Of a stretch of 64,000 bases of DNA, positions 9,267-18,571 are shown one piece after another. The notes below the pieces were generated by a model that was not told the origin of the DNA, did not search any database, and worked only from the letters and a program-made list of their open reading frames with translations. The translations under genes were made by a program, and so were the position numbers. The DNA is from Runella aurantiaca (GTDB taxonomy: Bacteria; Bacteroidota; Bacteroidia; Cytophagales; Spirosomataceae), in contig NZ_QPIW01000033.1 of the NCBI RefSeq assembly GCF_003339505.1, positions 1-64,000 on the forward strand, written 5' to 3'. Position 1 is the stretch's first letter. Every line of letters starts with the position of its first letter.

Positions 9267-10142
9267 ATGAAACCTGTCATTACTGCTTCTCGACTCCTTT
9301 CCTGCTCATTGGCCCTCCTGCTGGTGGGAATCATGTCGTTTATCCCGCCCAAAAAGAAAGACAAAGAAGATTGGATTTCTTTGTTTAACGGAAAAAATAT
9401 CAAAAACTGGACGGTCAAAATTCACCACCACGAGGTCGGCGATAACTACGGGAACACGTTTCGGGTGGAAGATGGCATCATCAAAGTGCGCTACGACCAA
9501 TATGATAAGTTCAACGAGCGCTACGGACATTTGTACTTCAACACGCCTTACTCCTACTATCACCTCAAAATGGAGTACCGATTTACGGGAATATGGCGCA
9601 AAGATGCTCCTAGTTACACCGAACTCAACAGCGGTGTGATGTTTCACTCCCAAGACCCGCACACCATGCCCAAAGAACAGGATTGGCCTATCTCGGTAGA
9701 AATGCAGTTTTTGGCAGGACTGGCCGACGGCAAGCCGCGCCCCACGGGCAATATGTGCTCACCGGGTACCGACGTGATTTTTGAAGGTAAAAAAGACCCA
9801 CGTCACTGCATCAACTCAACCTCCAAGACCTACCCCAAAGAAGAATGGGTAACGGCAGAACTCATCGTGTTGGGCGACTCGCTCATTACGCACAAAATCA
9901 ACGGCGAAGTCGTGCTGCAATATGCAAACCCGCAAATCGGCGGCGGAGTGGCTAATCGTTATGACCCCGCCATCAAACAAGACGGTAAAATGCTCAAAGA
10001 AGGATTTATTGCCCTGCAAAGCGAAGGGCAGGAAATTGATTTCAGAAACATTCAACTCCTGAATCTGGAAGGCTGCATGGACCCGAAATCCAAATCATAC
10101 CGACCGTATTATGTCAAAGACAACCCTTCAAAATGCAGGTAA
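9267..10142 (+). CDS. Secreted DUF1080 (3-keto-disaccharide hydrolase-like) protein
   Basis: The 291-residue protein has a signal peptide (to about residue 28), then the DUF1080 jelly roll opening with DWISLFNGKNIKNWTVK. It contains ELNSGVMFHSQDP and EFIALQSEGQEIDFRNI-like patterns (ending about 270). A C-terminal cysteine tail (GCMDPKSKSYRPYYVKDNP) is common in this family. DUF1080 proteins act on oxidised or other sugars and several are annotated 3-keto-disaccharide hydrolases. The role here is unproven. The ATG at 9267 is preferred over the in-frame TTG at 9243. Its 3' end overlaps the next gene by 32 bases. Confidence 0.85.
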   Translation: MKPVITASRLLSCSLALLLVGIMSFIPPKKKDKEDWISLFNGKNIKNWTVKIHHHEVGDNYGNTFRVEDGIIKVRYDQYDKFNERYGHLYFNTPYSYYHLKMEYRFTGIWRKDAPSYTELNSGVMFHSQDPHTMPKEQDWPISVEMQFLAGLADGKPRPTGNMCSPGTDVIFEGKKDPRHCINSTSKTYPKEEWVTAELIVLGDSLITHKINGEVVLQYANPQIGGGVANRYDPAIKQDGKMLKEGFIALQSEGQEIDFRNIQLLNLEGCMDPKSKSYRPYYVKDNPSKCR

Positions 10143-11976
10143 AAAACTAAAAACCGTTCTCTGTTGCCTGTATGCTGTGTTTTTTCTATGGGCAACAGAG
10201 TCCTGCAAACCAGCGGAAACCACCCCGCCCATGCCTGAATTTACGGGCATTTTAAAAACCATCAAGGCTGACCATCCACGCCTGATGCTTTCCAATGAGC
10301 GCATTGAAGCGCTGAAGGCATTACAAAAAACCGACCCTACGCTCGATAAATACATCAAAGCGGTGTTGGCAACGGCCAATGCCATGCTCACCAAAGCACC
10401 GCTGCAACGGGTGTTGGAAGGCCCCCGGCTACTGGGCGTAAGCCGCGAATTGCTCAACCGCGTCACACATCTGTCGCTAAGCTACCGCCTCACCAACGAC
10501 AAAAAATACCTGACCACCGCCCTTACCAATCTGAAAGCCGTTTGCGCATTTTCTGACTGGAACCCCTCTCATTTTTTGGACGTCGCCGAAATGCTGCATG
10601 GCGTAGCGATTGGTTATGATTGGCTATATGCCGACCTAAGCCAAGCCGACCGAGATGTGCTTCGAGAAGGCATCAAAAAGCACGGATTGGCCGAATACCG
10701 CAAACGCTACGCCACCGAATGGTGGAGCAAAGCCGAAAACAACTGGAATCAAGTATGCAACGGCGGACTCATTGTAGGCGCATTGGCCGTAGCCGAAACC
10801 GACCCTACTTACGCGCAAGATTTTATTCCTATGGCCATACAAAATATGCCCATAGCCCTCAAAAATTACGCCCCCGACGGACTTTGGTACGAAGGCCCTG
10901 CCTACTGGAGCTATGCCACGGAGTATTTGGTGTACGGCATGGCAGCGTTGCAATCAGCCTTGGGCACGATGGGCGACTTGGACAAATTGGCGGGGTTAGA
11001 TAAAACAGGCTTGGTTCCGATGATTTGTACTTCACCCAACTACGGTTTTTTAAACTTTGCCGATGCGGGCGAAAACAGCAAATCCGACGCTTCCAAAGCT
11101 TTCTTTTATTTGGCTAAAATCTACAACAACGCCAACATTTCAAACTACGCCCACGAAGTCATCAAAAACCGCAACTTATTGGCACAGCCGCACCATGTGC
11201 TGTGGTACCAAGCACCCACGACTAGCACTCCTGCTCGCGATTTGGACAGTTATTTTAAAGGAAAAGTAGAACTGGTTACGCTGCGGAGCGCTTGGAACGA
11301 CCCCAATGCACTTTGGTTGGGCGTTAAAGGCGGGGTGAACAGCTCTGAACACTCGCACCTCGACTTGGGTAATTTTGAACTGGAAGCGGGTGGCGTGCGC
11401 TGGGCGCGGGATTTAGGCTCCGACGATTATAACCTGCCCGGCTACTGGACCATGGGCGTAGGCGGCCAACGATGGACGTACTATCGCCTCAATTCGTTCA
11501 GCCACAATGTGCCGCTGTTGGGTAATAAAAACCAATATGAACTGGCCAAAGCAACTTTTATCGAAACCAATCTAAACACCGCAACTCCGTCTGCTGTGCT
11601 TGATTTGACGGAAGCTTACCGCGATTTTTCTTCCAAAAGCACCCGAAAAATCAGCATGATTGAGACCCGCAAAGCGTTTTTAATCGAAGATACGCACAAG
11701 TTAACCAAAAACGCCGAAGTGGCTTGGGGCATGACAACTGCCAACCAAATTGAGCTTTTGAGGGGCGGGAAGGCCATTTTACGCAATTCTACCATCACCA
11801 CCCGAACCCTAGAAGCTGAAATCATCGCTCCCGTAGGAGCAGAATTTACGGTAGAATCCGCGACGCAAAAAGCCCCCGAAAAATTAAACACGGGCAACAG
11901 CCGCCTGATGCTGCGCCTGCCAAATCAAACGGGAGAAATAAAAATTGTGGTTAAATTAACGCCGAAGATGTCTTAA
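10111..11976 (+). CDS. Heparinase II/III-type polysaccharide lyase, lipoprotein
   Basis: The 621-residue protein has a probable lipobox at C32 (LWATESC). An alpha/alpha barrel follows (about 60-350), with SDWNPSHFLDVAEM, IGYDWLY, NNWNQVCNGG and PDGLWYEGPAYW. The C-terminal beta-sandwich carries HSHLDLGNF and WARDLG, the usual metal-site region of this superfamily. Such enzymes cleave uronic-acid glycosidic bonds by beta-elimination, giving products for GH88. It shares the same motif ladder as the lyase at 21050. The start overlaps the DUF1080 gene, suggesting translational coupling. The CAZy family and substrate cannot be fixed by eye. Confidence 0.85.
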   Translation: MSKTTLQNAGKKLKTVLCCLYAVFFLWATESCKPAETTPPMPEFTGILKTIKADHPRLMLSNERIEALKALQKTDPTLDKYIKAVLATANAMLTKAPLQRVLEGPRLLGVSRELLNRVTHLSLSYRLTNDKKYLTTALTNLKAVCAFSDWNPSHFLDVAEMLHGVAIGYDWLYADLSQADRDVLREGIKKHGLAEYRKRYATEWWSKAENNWNQVCNGGLIVGALAVAETDPTYAQDFIPMAIQNMPIALKNYAPDGLWYEGPAYWSYATEYLVYGMAALQSALGTMGDLDKLAGLDKTGLVPMICTSPNYGFLNFADAGENSKSDASKAFFYLAKIYNNANISNYAHEVIKNRNLLAQPHHVLWYQAPTTSTPARDLDSYFKGKVELVTLRSAWNDPNALWLGVKGGVNSSEHSHLDLGNFELEAGGVRWARDLGSDDYNLPGYWTMGVGGQRWTYYRLNSFSHNVPLLGNKNQYELAKATFIETNLNTATPSAVLDLTEAYRDFSSKSTRKISMIETRKAFLIEDTHKLTKNAEVAWGMTTANQIELLRGGKAILRNSTITTRTLEAEIIAPVGAEFTVESATQKAPEKLNTGNSRLMLRLPNQTGEIKIVVKLTPKMS

Positions 11977-11982
11977 TACAGC

Positions 11983-12792
11983 ATGAACCCTTCGGAAACC
12001 TTCAATACAACGTGGCGCAAAACCGCCTCCACGATTTATAAAAAACCCATTGATTCAAAGATTTTCGGCTCGGTCGAAATCGACATTACGGAGCTAGAAC
12101 GCTACATTCAGACCCAACGTAAAGCCGGCGTCAAAGCCACACTGACCCATTTTTTTCTGTTGGCAACGGCCCGGGCCATCAAAGAAGAGGTGCCTGAATT
12201 CAATACCTACCTCAAACGCGGCAACATCTACACCCACCCTCACATCGACGCCACGGTGAGCGTACTGCGCCACGACGGCGAAATGGGTTCGGTCAAAATG
12301 AACAACATTGATACTTACACCTTGGCCGAATTGGTCGAATACCTCCGCAAAGAAATCCGAACCGCCCAAAAAGGAGACGATACCTCTAAGGCCATGAAAG
12401 ATTCGTTGGCTCGCATTCCGTGGCCGTTGCGCGGCATGGTGTATCAGTTTATCAAATACATCACGGTGCATCTGGGGCTTTCGATTCCTTTCCTAAACCT
12501 GTCGGCCAATCACTTCGGGGCGTTTTTTCTGTCCAATATCGGCAGCCTCGGACTGGATATTGGCTATCCTGCGTTGTTTCCATCGGCCAATGTTTCTTTT
12601 GTGCTCATCATGGGTGGTATTTCCAAAAAGCCTTGGGTTGTCAACAACGAGATTGTTCCGCGCACCATTATGACCCTCGGTGCCGCCCTCGACCACCGCG
12701 TGGTTGATGCCTCTCACGGCGGGAAATTGTTTACCTATTTGAAAAAAGTCGTCGCAAAGCCCGAATTGCTGGAAAAAATATCCTCCCGTTAA
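11983..12792 (+). CDS. Stand-alone 2-oxoacid dehydrogenase-type acyltransferase domain
   Basis: The 269-residue protein aligns with the catalytic (E2, CAT-fold) domain of 2-oxoacid dehydrogenase acyltransferases. The C-terminal active-site motif is DHRVVDAS (H238, D242), against DHRxxDG in the family. It lacks any lipoyl or peripheral-subunit-binding domain, and no E1 or E3 gene is nearby. There is no signal peptide, so it should be cytoplasmic. It starts 6 bases after the lyase gene and is probably in the same transcript. It may acylate a small molecule or sugar with an acyl-CoA donor. That is inference. Confidence 0.8.
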   Translation: MNPSETFNTTWRKTASTIYKKPIDSKIFGSVEIDITELERYIQTQRKAGVKATLTHFFLLATARAIKEEVPEFNTYLKRGNIYTHPHIDATVSVLRHDGEMGSVKMNNIDTYTLAELVEYLRKEIRTAQKGDDTSKAMKDSLARIPWPLRGMVYQFIKYITVHLGLSIPFLNLSANHFGAFFLSNIGSLGLDIGYPALFPSANVSFVLIMGGISKKPWVVNNEIVPRTIMTLGAALDHRVVDASHGGKLFTYLKKVVAKPELLEKISSR

Positions 12793-12937
12793 TTTAACCT
12801 CCCTGCCAAGTTACTACTCCTCTAAAAAGTAGATTATTTTTATATCCAACCCGCCAAAATGAATATACGTTGCCCGATGTAATTTTTGAACGATAAAGGT
12901 TAGTTTAATTTTTTCAAGTTGTTCAAAAGTAAAAAAC

Positions 12938-12969
12938 CGTAACCACAAACGTAACCGCAAACGTTTGCG
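12938..12969. promoter_or_regulatory. LacI-type composite operator upstream of second SusC/SusD pair
   Basis: The palindrome CGCAAACGTTTGCG (12956-12969) is preceded by two 12-base direct repeats, CGTAACCACAAA (12938-12949) and CGTAACCGCAAA (12950-12961). Positions 12946-12969 are the exact reverse complement of 573-596. The site lies about 470 bases before SusC2, in a 644-base gene-free stretch (12793-13436). That stretch is otherwise AT-rich, apart from the hairpin at 13275-13330. Confidence 0.75.
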
Positions 12970-13274
12970 TAAAATCTGTCCACGCAAATTTGGGTCATCT
13001 ATTGTCTTTTTTTATTTATTAATAGTAATTTACCCATATTTTTAAAGTAGAAAAGGGTCAAAACTTCTTTTAAAACAAAATCAAATTTACTTTCTTTCGT
13101 TTTTTTTTCACACACCACTATTGTACTTTTTTAACAATTACCCTTTAATAGTTAATATAAAATAAGTACTTTAACCATAAACATTTTACCCCAAACAGCA
13201 ATCTCAGGCGTTCAGGTGTGACGCGGCCTGTTTCTCCAATACAAAGTTTGAATTCTATCAAAATCAACCCAACA

Positions 13275-13330
13275 TCAAGGCAAATCAAAGCTGAGATGTT
13301 GCGGAGCATCTTAGCTTTGATTTGCCTTGA
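13275..13330. promoter_or_regulatory. Long perfect hairpin in the SusC2 leader
   Basis: TCAAGGCAAATCAAAGCT (13275-13292) pairs fully with 13313-13330. The stem then continues through a G-T pair and AGATG/CATCT to 24 bp, with an 8-nt loop. It sits about 107 bases before the SusC2 start and has no T-run. It could be a leader RNA structure, an RNA-processing site or a small inserted palindrome. Confidence 0.6.
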
Positions 13331-13436
13331 AAGATTCAGCCAGCCTACGCGTATTACATGAGTTTGACTACCACTTTTCTTATACTTACTATACGCTTAC
13401 CTTTTCTTAATAATTTCACTTAAAACAACTTAACAA

Positions 13437-16400
13437 ATGAAAAAACAATTACACGTATGTTGGCAAATCGCCCGAAATACGCTTTTTGGCAGTATTTTAG
13501 GGTTATTTTGCCTAGCGAGTGTAGCCCGAAGCCAAAGCATTTCGGGACAAATCACGGCGGCTGAAAACGGCGAAGGTCTGCCCGGCGTCAGCATCCTTGT
13601 AAAAGGAACCAACCAAGGAACTACCACCGACAATACGGGAAAATATACCCTCAAAGTGCCCAACAGCAATAATACAACGCTCGTCGTGAGTTTTATCGGC
13701 TACTTGAAGCAGGAAATAGCGGTAGCTGGCCGCTCGGTCGTCAACATTTCCCTTGAAATCGACACGAAAGCCCTCGAAGAGGTCGTGGTGGTCGGGTACG
13801 GGGTGCAGGAAAAAGTAAACCTCACGGGAGCCGTCGGAACCGCCGACAGCAAGCGCCTGATGAACCGCCCCATCGCCAATGCGGGTGAAGGTTTGCAAGG
13901 CGTGATTCCCAACCTAAACGTCAATGTTCGTAACGGTGACCCTGCCGCCGCCGTAACGTTCAACATCCGTGGTTATGAATCTATCAACGGTGGTTCACCA
14001 CTTGTTTTGGTGGACAATGTACCGATGGATTTGAACCGAATCAATCCCAATGACATTGAAAGCATCAGTGTATTGAAAGATGCTTCTGCCGCCGCCGTTT
14101 ACGGTGCACGGGCGGCTTTCGGGGTAGTTTTGGTGACCACAAAAAGTGGAAAAAGCGGCAAAGTAACCGTTAATTTTGGCACGCAGACGTCGTTGGCCAA
14201 GCCCATTTTTAATATGGATGTAGTAACCGATCCTTACGAATTTGTACAGGCCCGTAACGCCGCCAACATCCGTACCAGTGGTACTCCTTCTTACGACGCC
14301 GACATGGTGGCAGGGACAAAAGCTTATTCAGAAAATCCCGCCACGGCTCCCCAATGGAAAGTTGTCAACGGAGCGCTTCGTTACTACGGTTTCAATGACT
14401 ATCAAAACCAAATCATGACCGACTATGCCCCGACCAATCAGTCGGATTTATCCGTTTCGGGTGGTTCTGACAAGTCGAAATTTTTTGTCTCATTAGGGTA
14501 CTTCAGCAAGGATGGTTATCTGAAAGACAAAGCAAAAAATGAATCTTTCAAACGCTATAACATCTTATTAAAAGCCGATTTTAAAGTAAATGACTGGTTG
14601 AGTTTGGACGAAAAAGTAGTTTTTAACTCTGAAAACAGCAATAAACCCCACTTTTACAACTGGGATGTAAACATCAACTCGCTGGCGCGGGTACCGCCCA
14701 TTATGCCAGTTCAATTCCCGGATTTACCATTTTATGTAACCCAAGGCGATAGAGAGAAATATGCACCTTACATTGGCAAATATTTCGGCGGCACCAATTT
14801 CTTCCCTTATTTGAAAGACGGTGGCCGTACTACCTACACCAACAACGACATTTGGCTCACCCAAGGCGTGACGCTTACCCCGCTGAAAGGCCTAAAAATC
14901 CGTTCAGATTTCTCGTACAACATTTTCAACCGCATGTACCAAGATGTACAAAGCAAAATTGAAATTGTAGACGCCAACCTGTTGGCTGCCAACTTAATAA
15001 GCAATGGTTTCAGCGGTGACGATTGGATTCGTAATGAAAATAATTACAATCAATACTACGTTTTCAATGCCTTTGCGGAGTATAAACTGCCACTGCCTGT
15101 GAACCACAACGTGACCGCGATGGTGGGCTTCAACCAAGAGCGCGGCCAAAACCGCTATTCGGGAGCACAGGCACGGGGGCTTATCACACCGTTGGTTACC
15201 GACTTAAATGCCACGACGGGCGTACAGCAAACCTTCGGCAGCAAGTCGCACGTGGCTTTGCGCGGGGCTTTTTACCGTTTGAACTACAACTTCAGAGAGC
15301 GGTATTTGATTGAATTTAACGGACGCTATGATGGCACCTCACGCTTTCCGCAAGCCAGCCGTTTTGGCTTTTTCCCTTCTTTCTCGGCGGGATGGCGTAT
15401 CAGCAATGAAAACTTCATGGCAGGTACCAGTAAATGGTTGGACAATCTGAAAATTCGGGCTTCATACGGAACACTAGGCAATCAGTTGTTGGGCAACAAT
15501 TTTTATCCCTACGTTTCTACCATGGGAACGGGCCAATCTCCCTACATCTTTGGTACGGGTACCATCCCTGTGGTAACGGCGGCGGGTTTGGTAAGCCCAA
15601 GTCTGACTTGGGAAACGGTAGTTTCCAAAAACATTGGTCTTGATTTTACCATGCTGAAAGGCCGTTTGGATGCTTCTTTTGACCTCTTCACGCGGGATAC
15701 CAAAGATATGCTCATGAACGTGACCTATCCAGCTATCTTGGGAACCAACGCACCGCAGGAAAACGCGGCTGATTTGCGCACCAAGGGTTGGGAATTGGCA
15801 ATGACATGGCGCGACCGTATCAAGAAAGACTGGAGTTATGACGTGACCTTAGCTCTTTCTGATTGGACAGCTGAAATTACTAAATTCAACAACCCCACGG
15901 GAGCCATCAACAACTACCGAGTAGGACAACAATTAGGCGAAATCTGGGGATTTGAAACCGTTGGTATTTTCCAAACCGCCGACGACGTAGCCAAAGCGCC
16001 CAAACAAACCAACATCGGTAACAACTGGAGAGCGGGCGATATTCAGTACGCTGATATCAACGGCGATGGCAACATCACCCTCGGTAACAACACCGTGGGC
16101 AATCCTGGCGACCGTAAAATCATCGGTAATTCTACACCTCGTTATAGCTTTGGTATCAACAGCGGTATTAGTTACAAAAACTTCCGATTGGGGCTGTTCT
16201 TTCAGGGAATCGGCAAAAAAGACCACTGGCCTACTTCCGACAACTGGACGTGGTTCTTCCCATTCAATGCAGGTCACGTAGAGCGTTATTACATTACCGA
16301 CACCTGGCGTGAAGACAACCGCGACGCGTATTTCCCCGCCGCGCACATTTCAACCAACGACAAGAAAAACGTGCAGGTACAGTCGCGTTATCTGCAAAGT

Positions 16401-16622
16401 GCCGCCTATATCCGTTTGAAAAACATCACGTTTAGCTACGACTTGCCTCAAGACTTAATCAAGAAAATCGGCATGGGTAGGGCGCAAGTGTTTGCTACGG
16501 GCATGAACCTCTGGGAGTATACCAAAATGCGTAAGCCTTTAGACCCTGAAAGCATTCAATCGGCGGCGATTGAGTACCCTATGCAGCGAATCATGACGTT
16601 GGGACTCAATGTGTCATTCTAA
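13437..16622 (+). CDS. SusC-like TonB-dependent receptor (SusC2)
   Basis: The 1061-residue outer-membrane importer has a signal peptide (to about residue 33), a carboxypeptidase-like domain (about 34-115, ISGQITAAENGEGLPGVSI), EEVVVVGYGVQEKVNLTGAV, a plug (about 130-240) and a barrel ending in GLNVSF. Unlike SusC1 it lacks an STN domain, so it should not signal through FecR. Control is more likely through the LacI-type operator upstream. It pairs with SusD2, which begins 27 bases after it. Confidence 0.95.
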   Translation: MKKQLHVCWQIARNTLFGSILGLFCLASVARSQSISGQITAAENGEGLPGVSILVKGTNQGTTTDNTGKYTLKVPNSNNTTLVVSFIGYLKQEIAVAGRSVVNISLEIDTKALEEVVVVGYGVQEKVNLTGAVGTADSKRLMNRPIANAGEGLQGVIPNLNVNVRNGDPAAAVTFNIRGYESINGGSPLVLVDNVPMDLNRINPNDIESISVLKDASAAAVYGARAAFGVVLVTTKSGKSGKVTVNFGTQTSLAKPIFNMDVVTDPYEFVQARNAANIRTSGTPSYDADMVAGTKAYSENPATAPQWKVVNGALRYYGFNDYQNQIMTDYAPTNQSDLSVSGGSDKSKFFVSLGYFSKDGYLKDKAKNESFKRYNILLKADFKVNDWLSLDEKVVFNSENSNKPHFYNWDVNINSLARVPPIMPVQFPDLPFYVTQGDREKYAPYIGKYFGGTNFFPYLKDGGRTTYTNNDIWLTQGVTLTPLKGLKIRSDFSYNIFNRMYQDVQSKIEIVDANLLAANLISNGFSGDDWIRNENNYNQYYVFNAFAEYKLPLPVNHNVTAMVGFNQERGQNRYSGAQARGLITPLVTDLNATTGVQQTFGSKSHVALRGAFYRLNYNFRERYLIEFNGRYDGTSRFPQASRFGFFPSFSAGWRISNENFMAGTSKWLDNLKIRASYGTLGNQLLGNNFYPYVSTMGTGQSPYIFGTGTIPVVTAAGLVSPSLTWETVVSKNIGLDFTMLKGRLDASFDLFTRDTKDMLMNVTYPAILGTNAPQENAADLRTKGWELAMTWRDRIKKDWSYDVTLALSDWTAEITKFNNPTGAINNYRVGQQLGEIWGFETVGIFQTADDVAKAPKQTNIGNNWRAGDIQYADINGDGNITLGNNTVGNPGDRKIIGNSTPRYSFGINSGISYKNFRLGLFFQGIGKKDHWPTSDNWTWFFPFNAGHVERYYITDTWREDNRDAYFPAAHISTNDKKNVQVQSRYLQSAAYIRLKNITFSYDLPQDLIKKIGMGRAQVFATGMNLWEYTKMRKPLDPESIQSAAIEYPMQRIMTLGLNVSF

Positions 16623-16649
16623 TTTCAATCACTTAAAAAGCGAGTTCAA

Positions 16650-18428
16650 ATGAAAAATAATATAATCAAATCGTGCTTAATCGCTTTCACTGTTTTGGTG
16701 GTAAGTGGTTGTAATGACGAATTTTTGGAACGATATCCGTTGGATAGAATCACGAACGATACTTTTTGGAATACCGAAAACGACTTGCGGGTGTACAACA
16801 ATAGCATCTACGATCTGGCCCGCAACGACGACAACGTGCCCATCCTGATGGCGCACCACAACGGGTTTGACAGCCACTGGGCAAGCGTATGGTTTCAAGA
16901 TGAGTTTGCCGACAACATGGCCCCGCGCCACGCGCGCCACACGGTGTTTCAGCAAGTACGCGCCGGCAAGCACACCATTCCCGCCGCTCCACAGCAGTTT
17001 GGCTACAAAGGTTGGAACTTTGTAAGAGCCTGTAATGTAGGTTTGGCCAACTACGGTAAAGCCAACATTGCCCAGAACATCAAAGACCGTTACATTGCCG
17101 AAGCACGTTTGTTCAGAGGCTGGTTTTATGCCGAGAAAGTATCCAAATTCGGCGATGTGCCATGGGTAGAAAAAGAACTCAACACTGAGTCAGAAGAACT
17201 GTTTGCCGCCCGTATGCCACGCGAGCAAGCCATGGAAAAAGTGTTAGAAGATCTGAATTTTGCTGCCACCAAACTCCCCGACAACTGGGGCGACGGCGGT
17301 GCGCCGGGCCGCCTCAATCGTTGGGCTGCGCTGTTGGTTAAATCACGCGTTTGTTTGTTTGAAGGCACTTGGCGCAAGTACCACGGCGGCACCGACCCCA
17401 ACAAGTGGCTACAAGCCGCCGCCGATGCCGCCAAAGAATTGATGGACAAAGGCCCGTACAGACTTTATAGTACAGGAGACCCTCAAAACGACTATAACGC
17501 CTACCACCGGGTCTTGAATCTTGCTGGCAATCCTGAAGTATTGTACTGGCGCAAGTATCAACTGGGCGTATTTACCAACCACGTACAATCTTATTTTGAA
17601 TACGCTGGCGGCGCTACCAAAAGTTTGGTAGAAGATTATTTATGTACTGATGGTTTGCCGATTTCATTGTCACCACTTTACAAAGGCGACGGCAAAATCG
17701 AAGATGTATTTGAAAACCGCGACCCACGTTTACGCCAAACCGTGCTTCACCCTGCCGATGCCGCTAAGTACAAATATCACTTGGGCGATGGCCGCACCTA
17801 CCCACGCATCTTGGGTATGGCAGGTGGCTACATCTCCGAAACCGGCTATCACATCATCAAGCATTACAACGCCGACGATATGATTGGCAAAGCTTTTGAC
17901 ACGGCCGAAGCCCCGGGTATCATCCTGCGTTTTGGCGAAGCTTTGCTGAACTATGCTGAAGCACAGGCTGAGCTGGGCAAAATCACTCAAGGAGACCTTG
18001 ATGCTAGCATCAACAAACTCCGCGACCGCGTCAAAATGCCGCACCTCATGTTGGACAAAGTCCCCGTTGACCCACGTTACACCAGCGACGGCGTAGCGCC
18101 AATCATCGTCGAAATCCGTCGTGAGCGCCGCATTGAATTGTTTATGGAAGGCTTCCGGTATGGCGACCTCAGACGTTGGAAACAGGGCAAAAAACTTACC
18201 ATTCCTACGATGGGAATGCAGTGGGACGATGCCGCCAAAGCTCGCTACCCGGGCGTAGTGGCCAAAACCTCCGTTGACCCCGTTTCAAAGAAAACCTACA
18301 TCGACGTCTATCAGGGAACTGATTTTGCAGTTCCTGTTTTCGACGAAAGTAAGCACTACCTGTGGCCAATTCCGCTAAACTCACTGGCCGAAAACCCAGC
18401 CATTAAGCAGAATCCGGGCTGGCAGTAA
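16650..18428 (+). CDS. SusD/RagB-like lipoprotein (SusD2)
   Basis: The 592-residue protein has a lipobox at C21 (VLVVSGC), DRITNDTFW, a RagB core with EIRRERRIELFMEGFRYGDL, and the C-terminal YLWPIPLN..NPAIKQNPGW. It is the glycan-binding partner of SusC2. A terminator hairpin follows at 18454. Confidence 0.95.
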   Translation: MKNNIIKSCLIAFTVLVVSGCNDEFLERYPLDRITNDTFWNTENDLRVYNNSIYDLARNDDNVPILMAHHNGFDSHWASVWFQDEFADNMAPRHARHTVFQQVRAGKHTIPAAPQQFGYKGWNFVRACNVGLANYGKANIAQNIKDRYIAEARLFRGWFYAEKVSKFGDVPWVEKELNTESEELFAARMPREQAMEKVLEDLNFAATKLPDNWGDGGAPGRLNRWAALLVKSRVCLFEGTWRKYHGGTDPNKWLQAAADAAKELMDKGPYRLYSTGDPQNDYNAYHRVLNLAGNPEVLYWRKYQLGVFTNHVQSYFEYAGGATKSLVEDYLCTDGLPISLSPLYKGDGKIEDVFENRDPRLRQTVLHPADAAKYKYHLGDGRTYPRILGMAGGYISETGYHIIKHYNADDMIGKAFDTAEAPGIILRFGEALLNYAEAQAELGKITQGDLDASINKLRDRVKMPHLMLDKVPVDPRYTSDGVAPIIVEIRRERRIELFMEGFRYGDLRRWKQGKKLTIPTMGMQWDDAAKARYPGVVAKTSVDPVSKKTYIDVYQGTDFAVPVFDESKHYLWPIPLNSLAENPAIKQNPGWQ

Positions 18429-18453
18429 GTCATTTATAAATAATTTTCAAACG

Positions 18454-18499
18454 CTGCCAAGGCTTGTTACTCGCAATTTCAAGCTTTGGCAGTTTGTTT
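18454..18499 (+). terminator. Intrinsic terminator after SusD2
   Basis: CTGCCAAGGCTTG (18454-18466) pairs with CAAGCTTTGGCAG (18480-18492) with one G-T pair. TTTGTTTTG follows. It lies 26 bases after the SusD2 stop. Confidence 0.75.
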
Positions 18500-18571
18500 T
18501 GTAAAAGTCAAAACTATCCGTAATAACTTCCCAGTTAGGCTAGCCAACCATTTACAGAAAAGGTAAATCTC

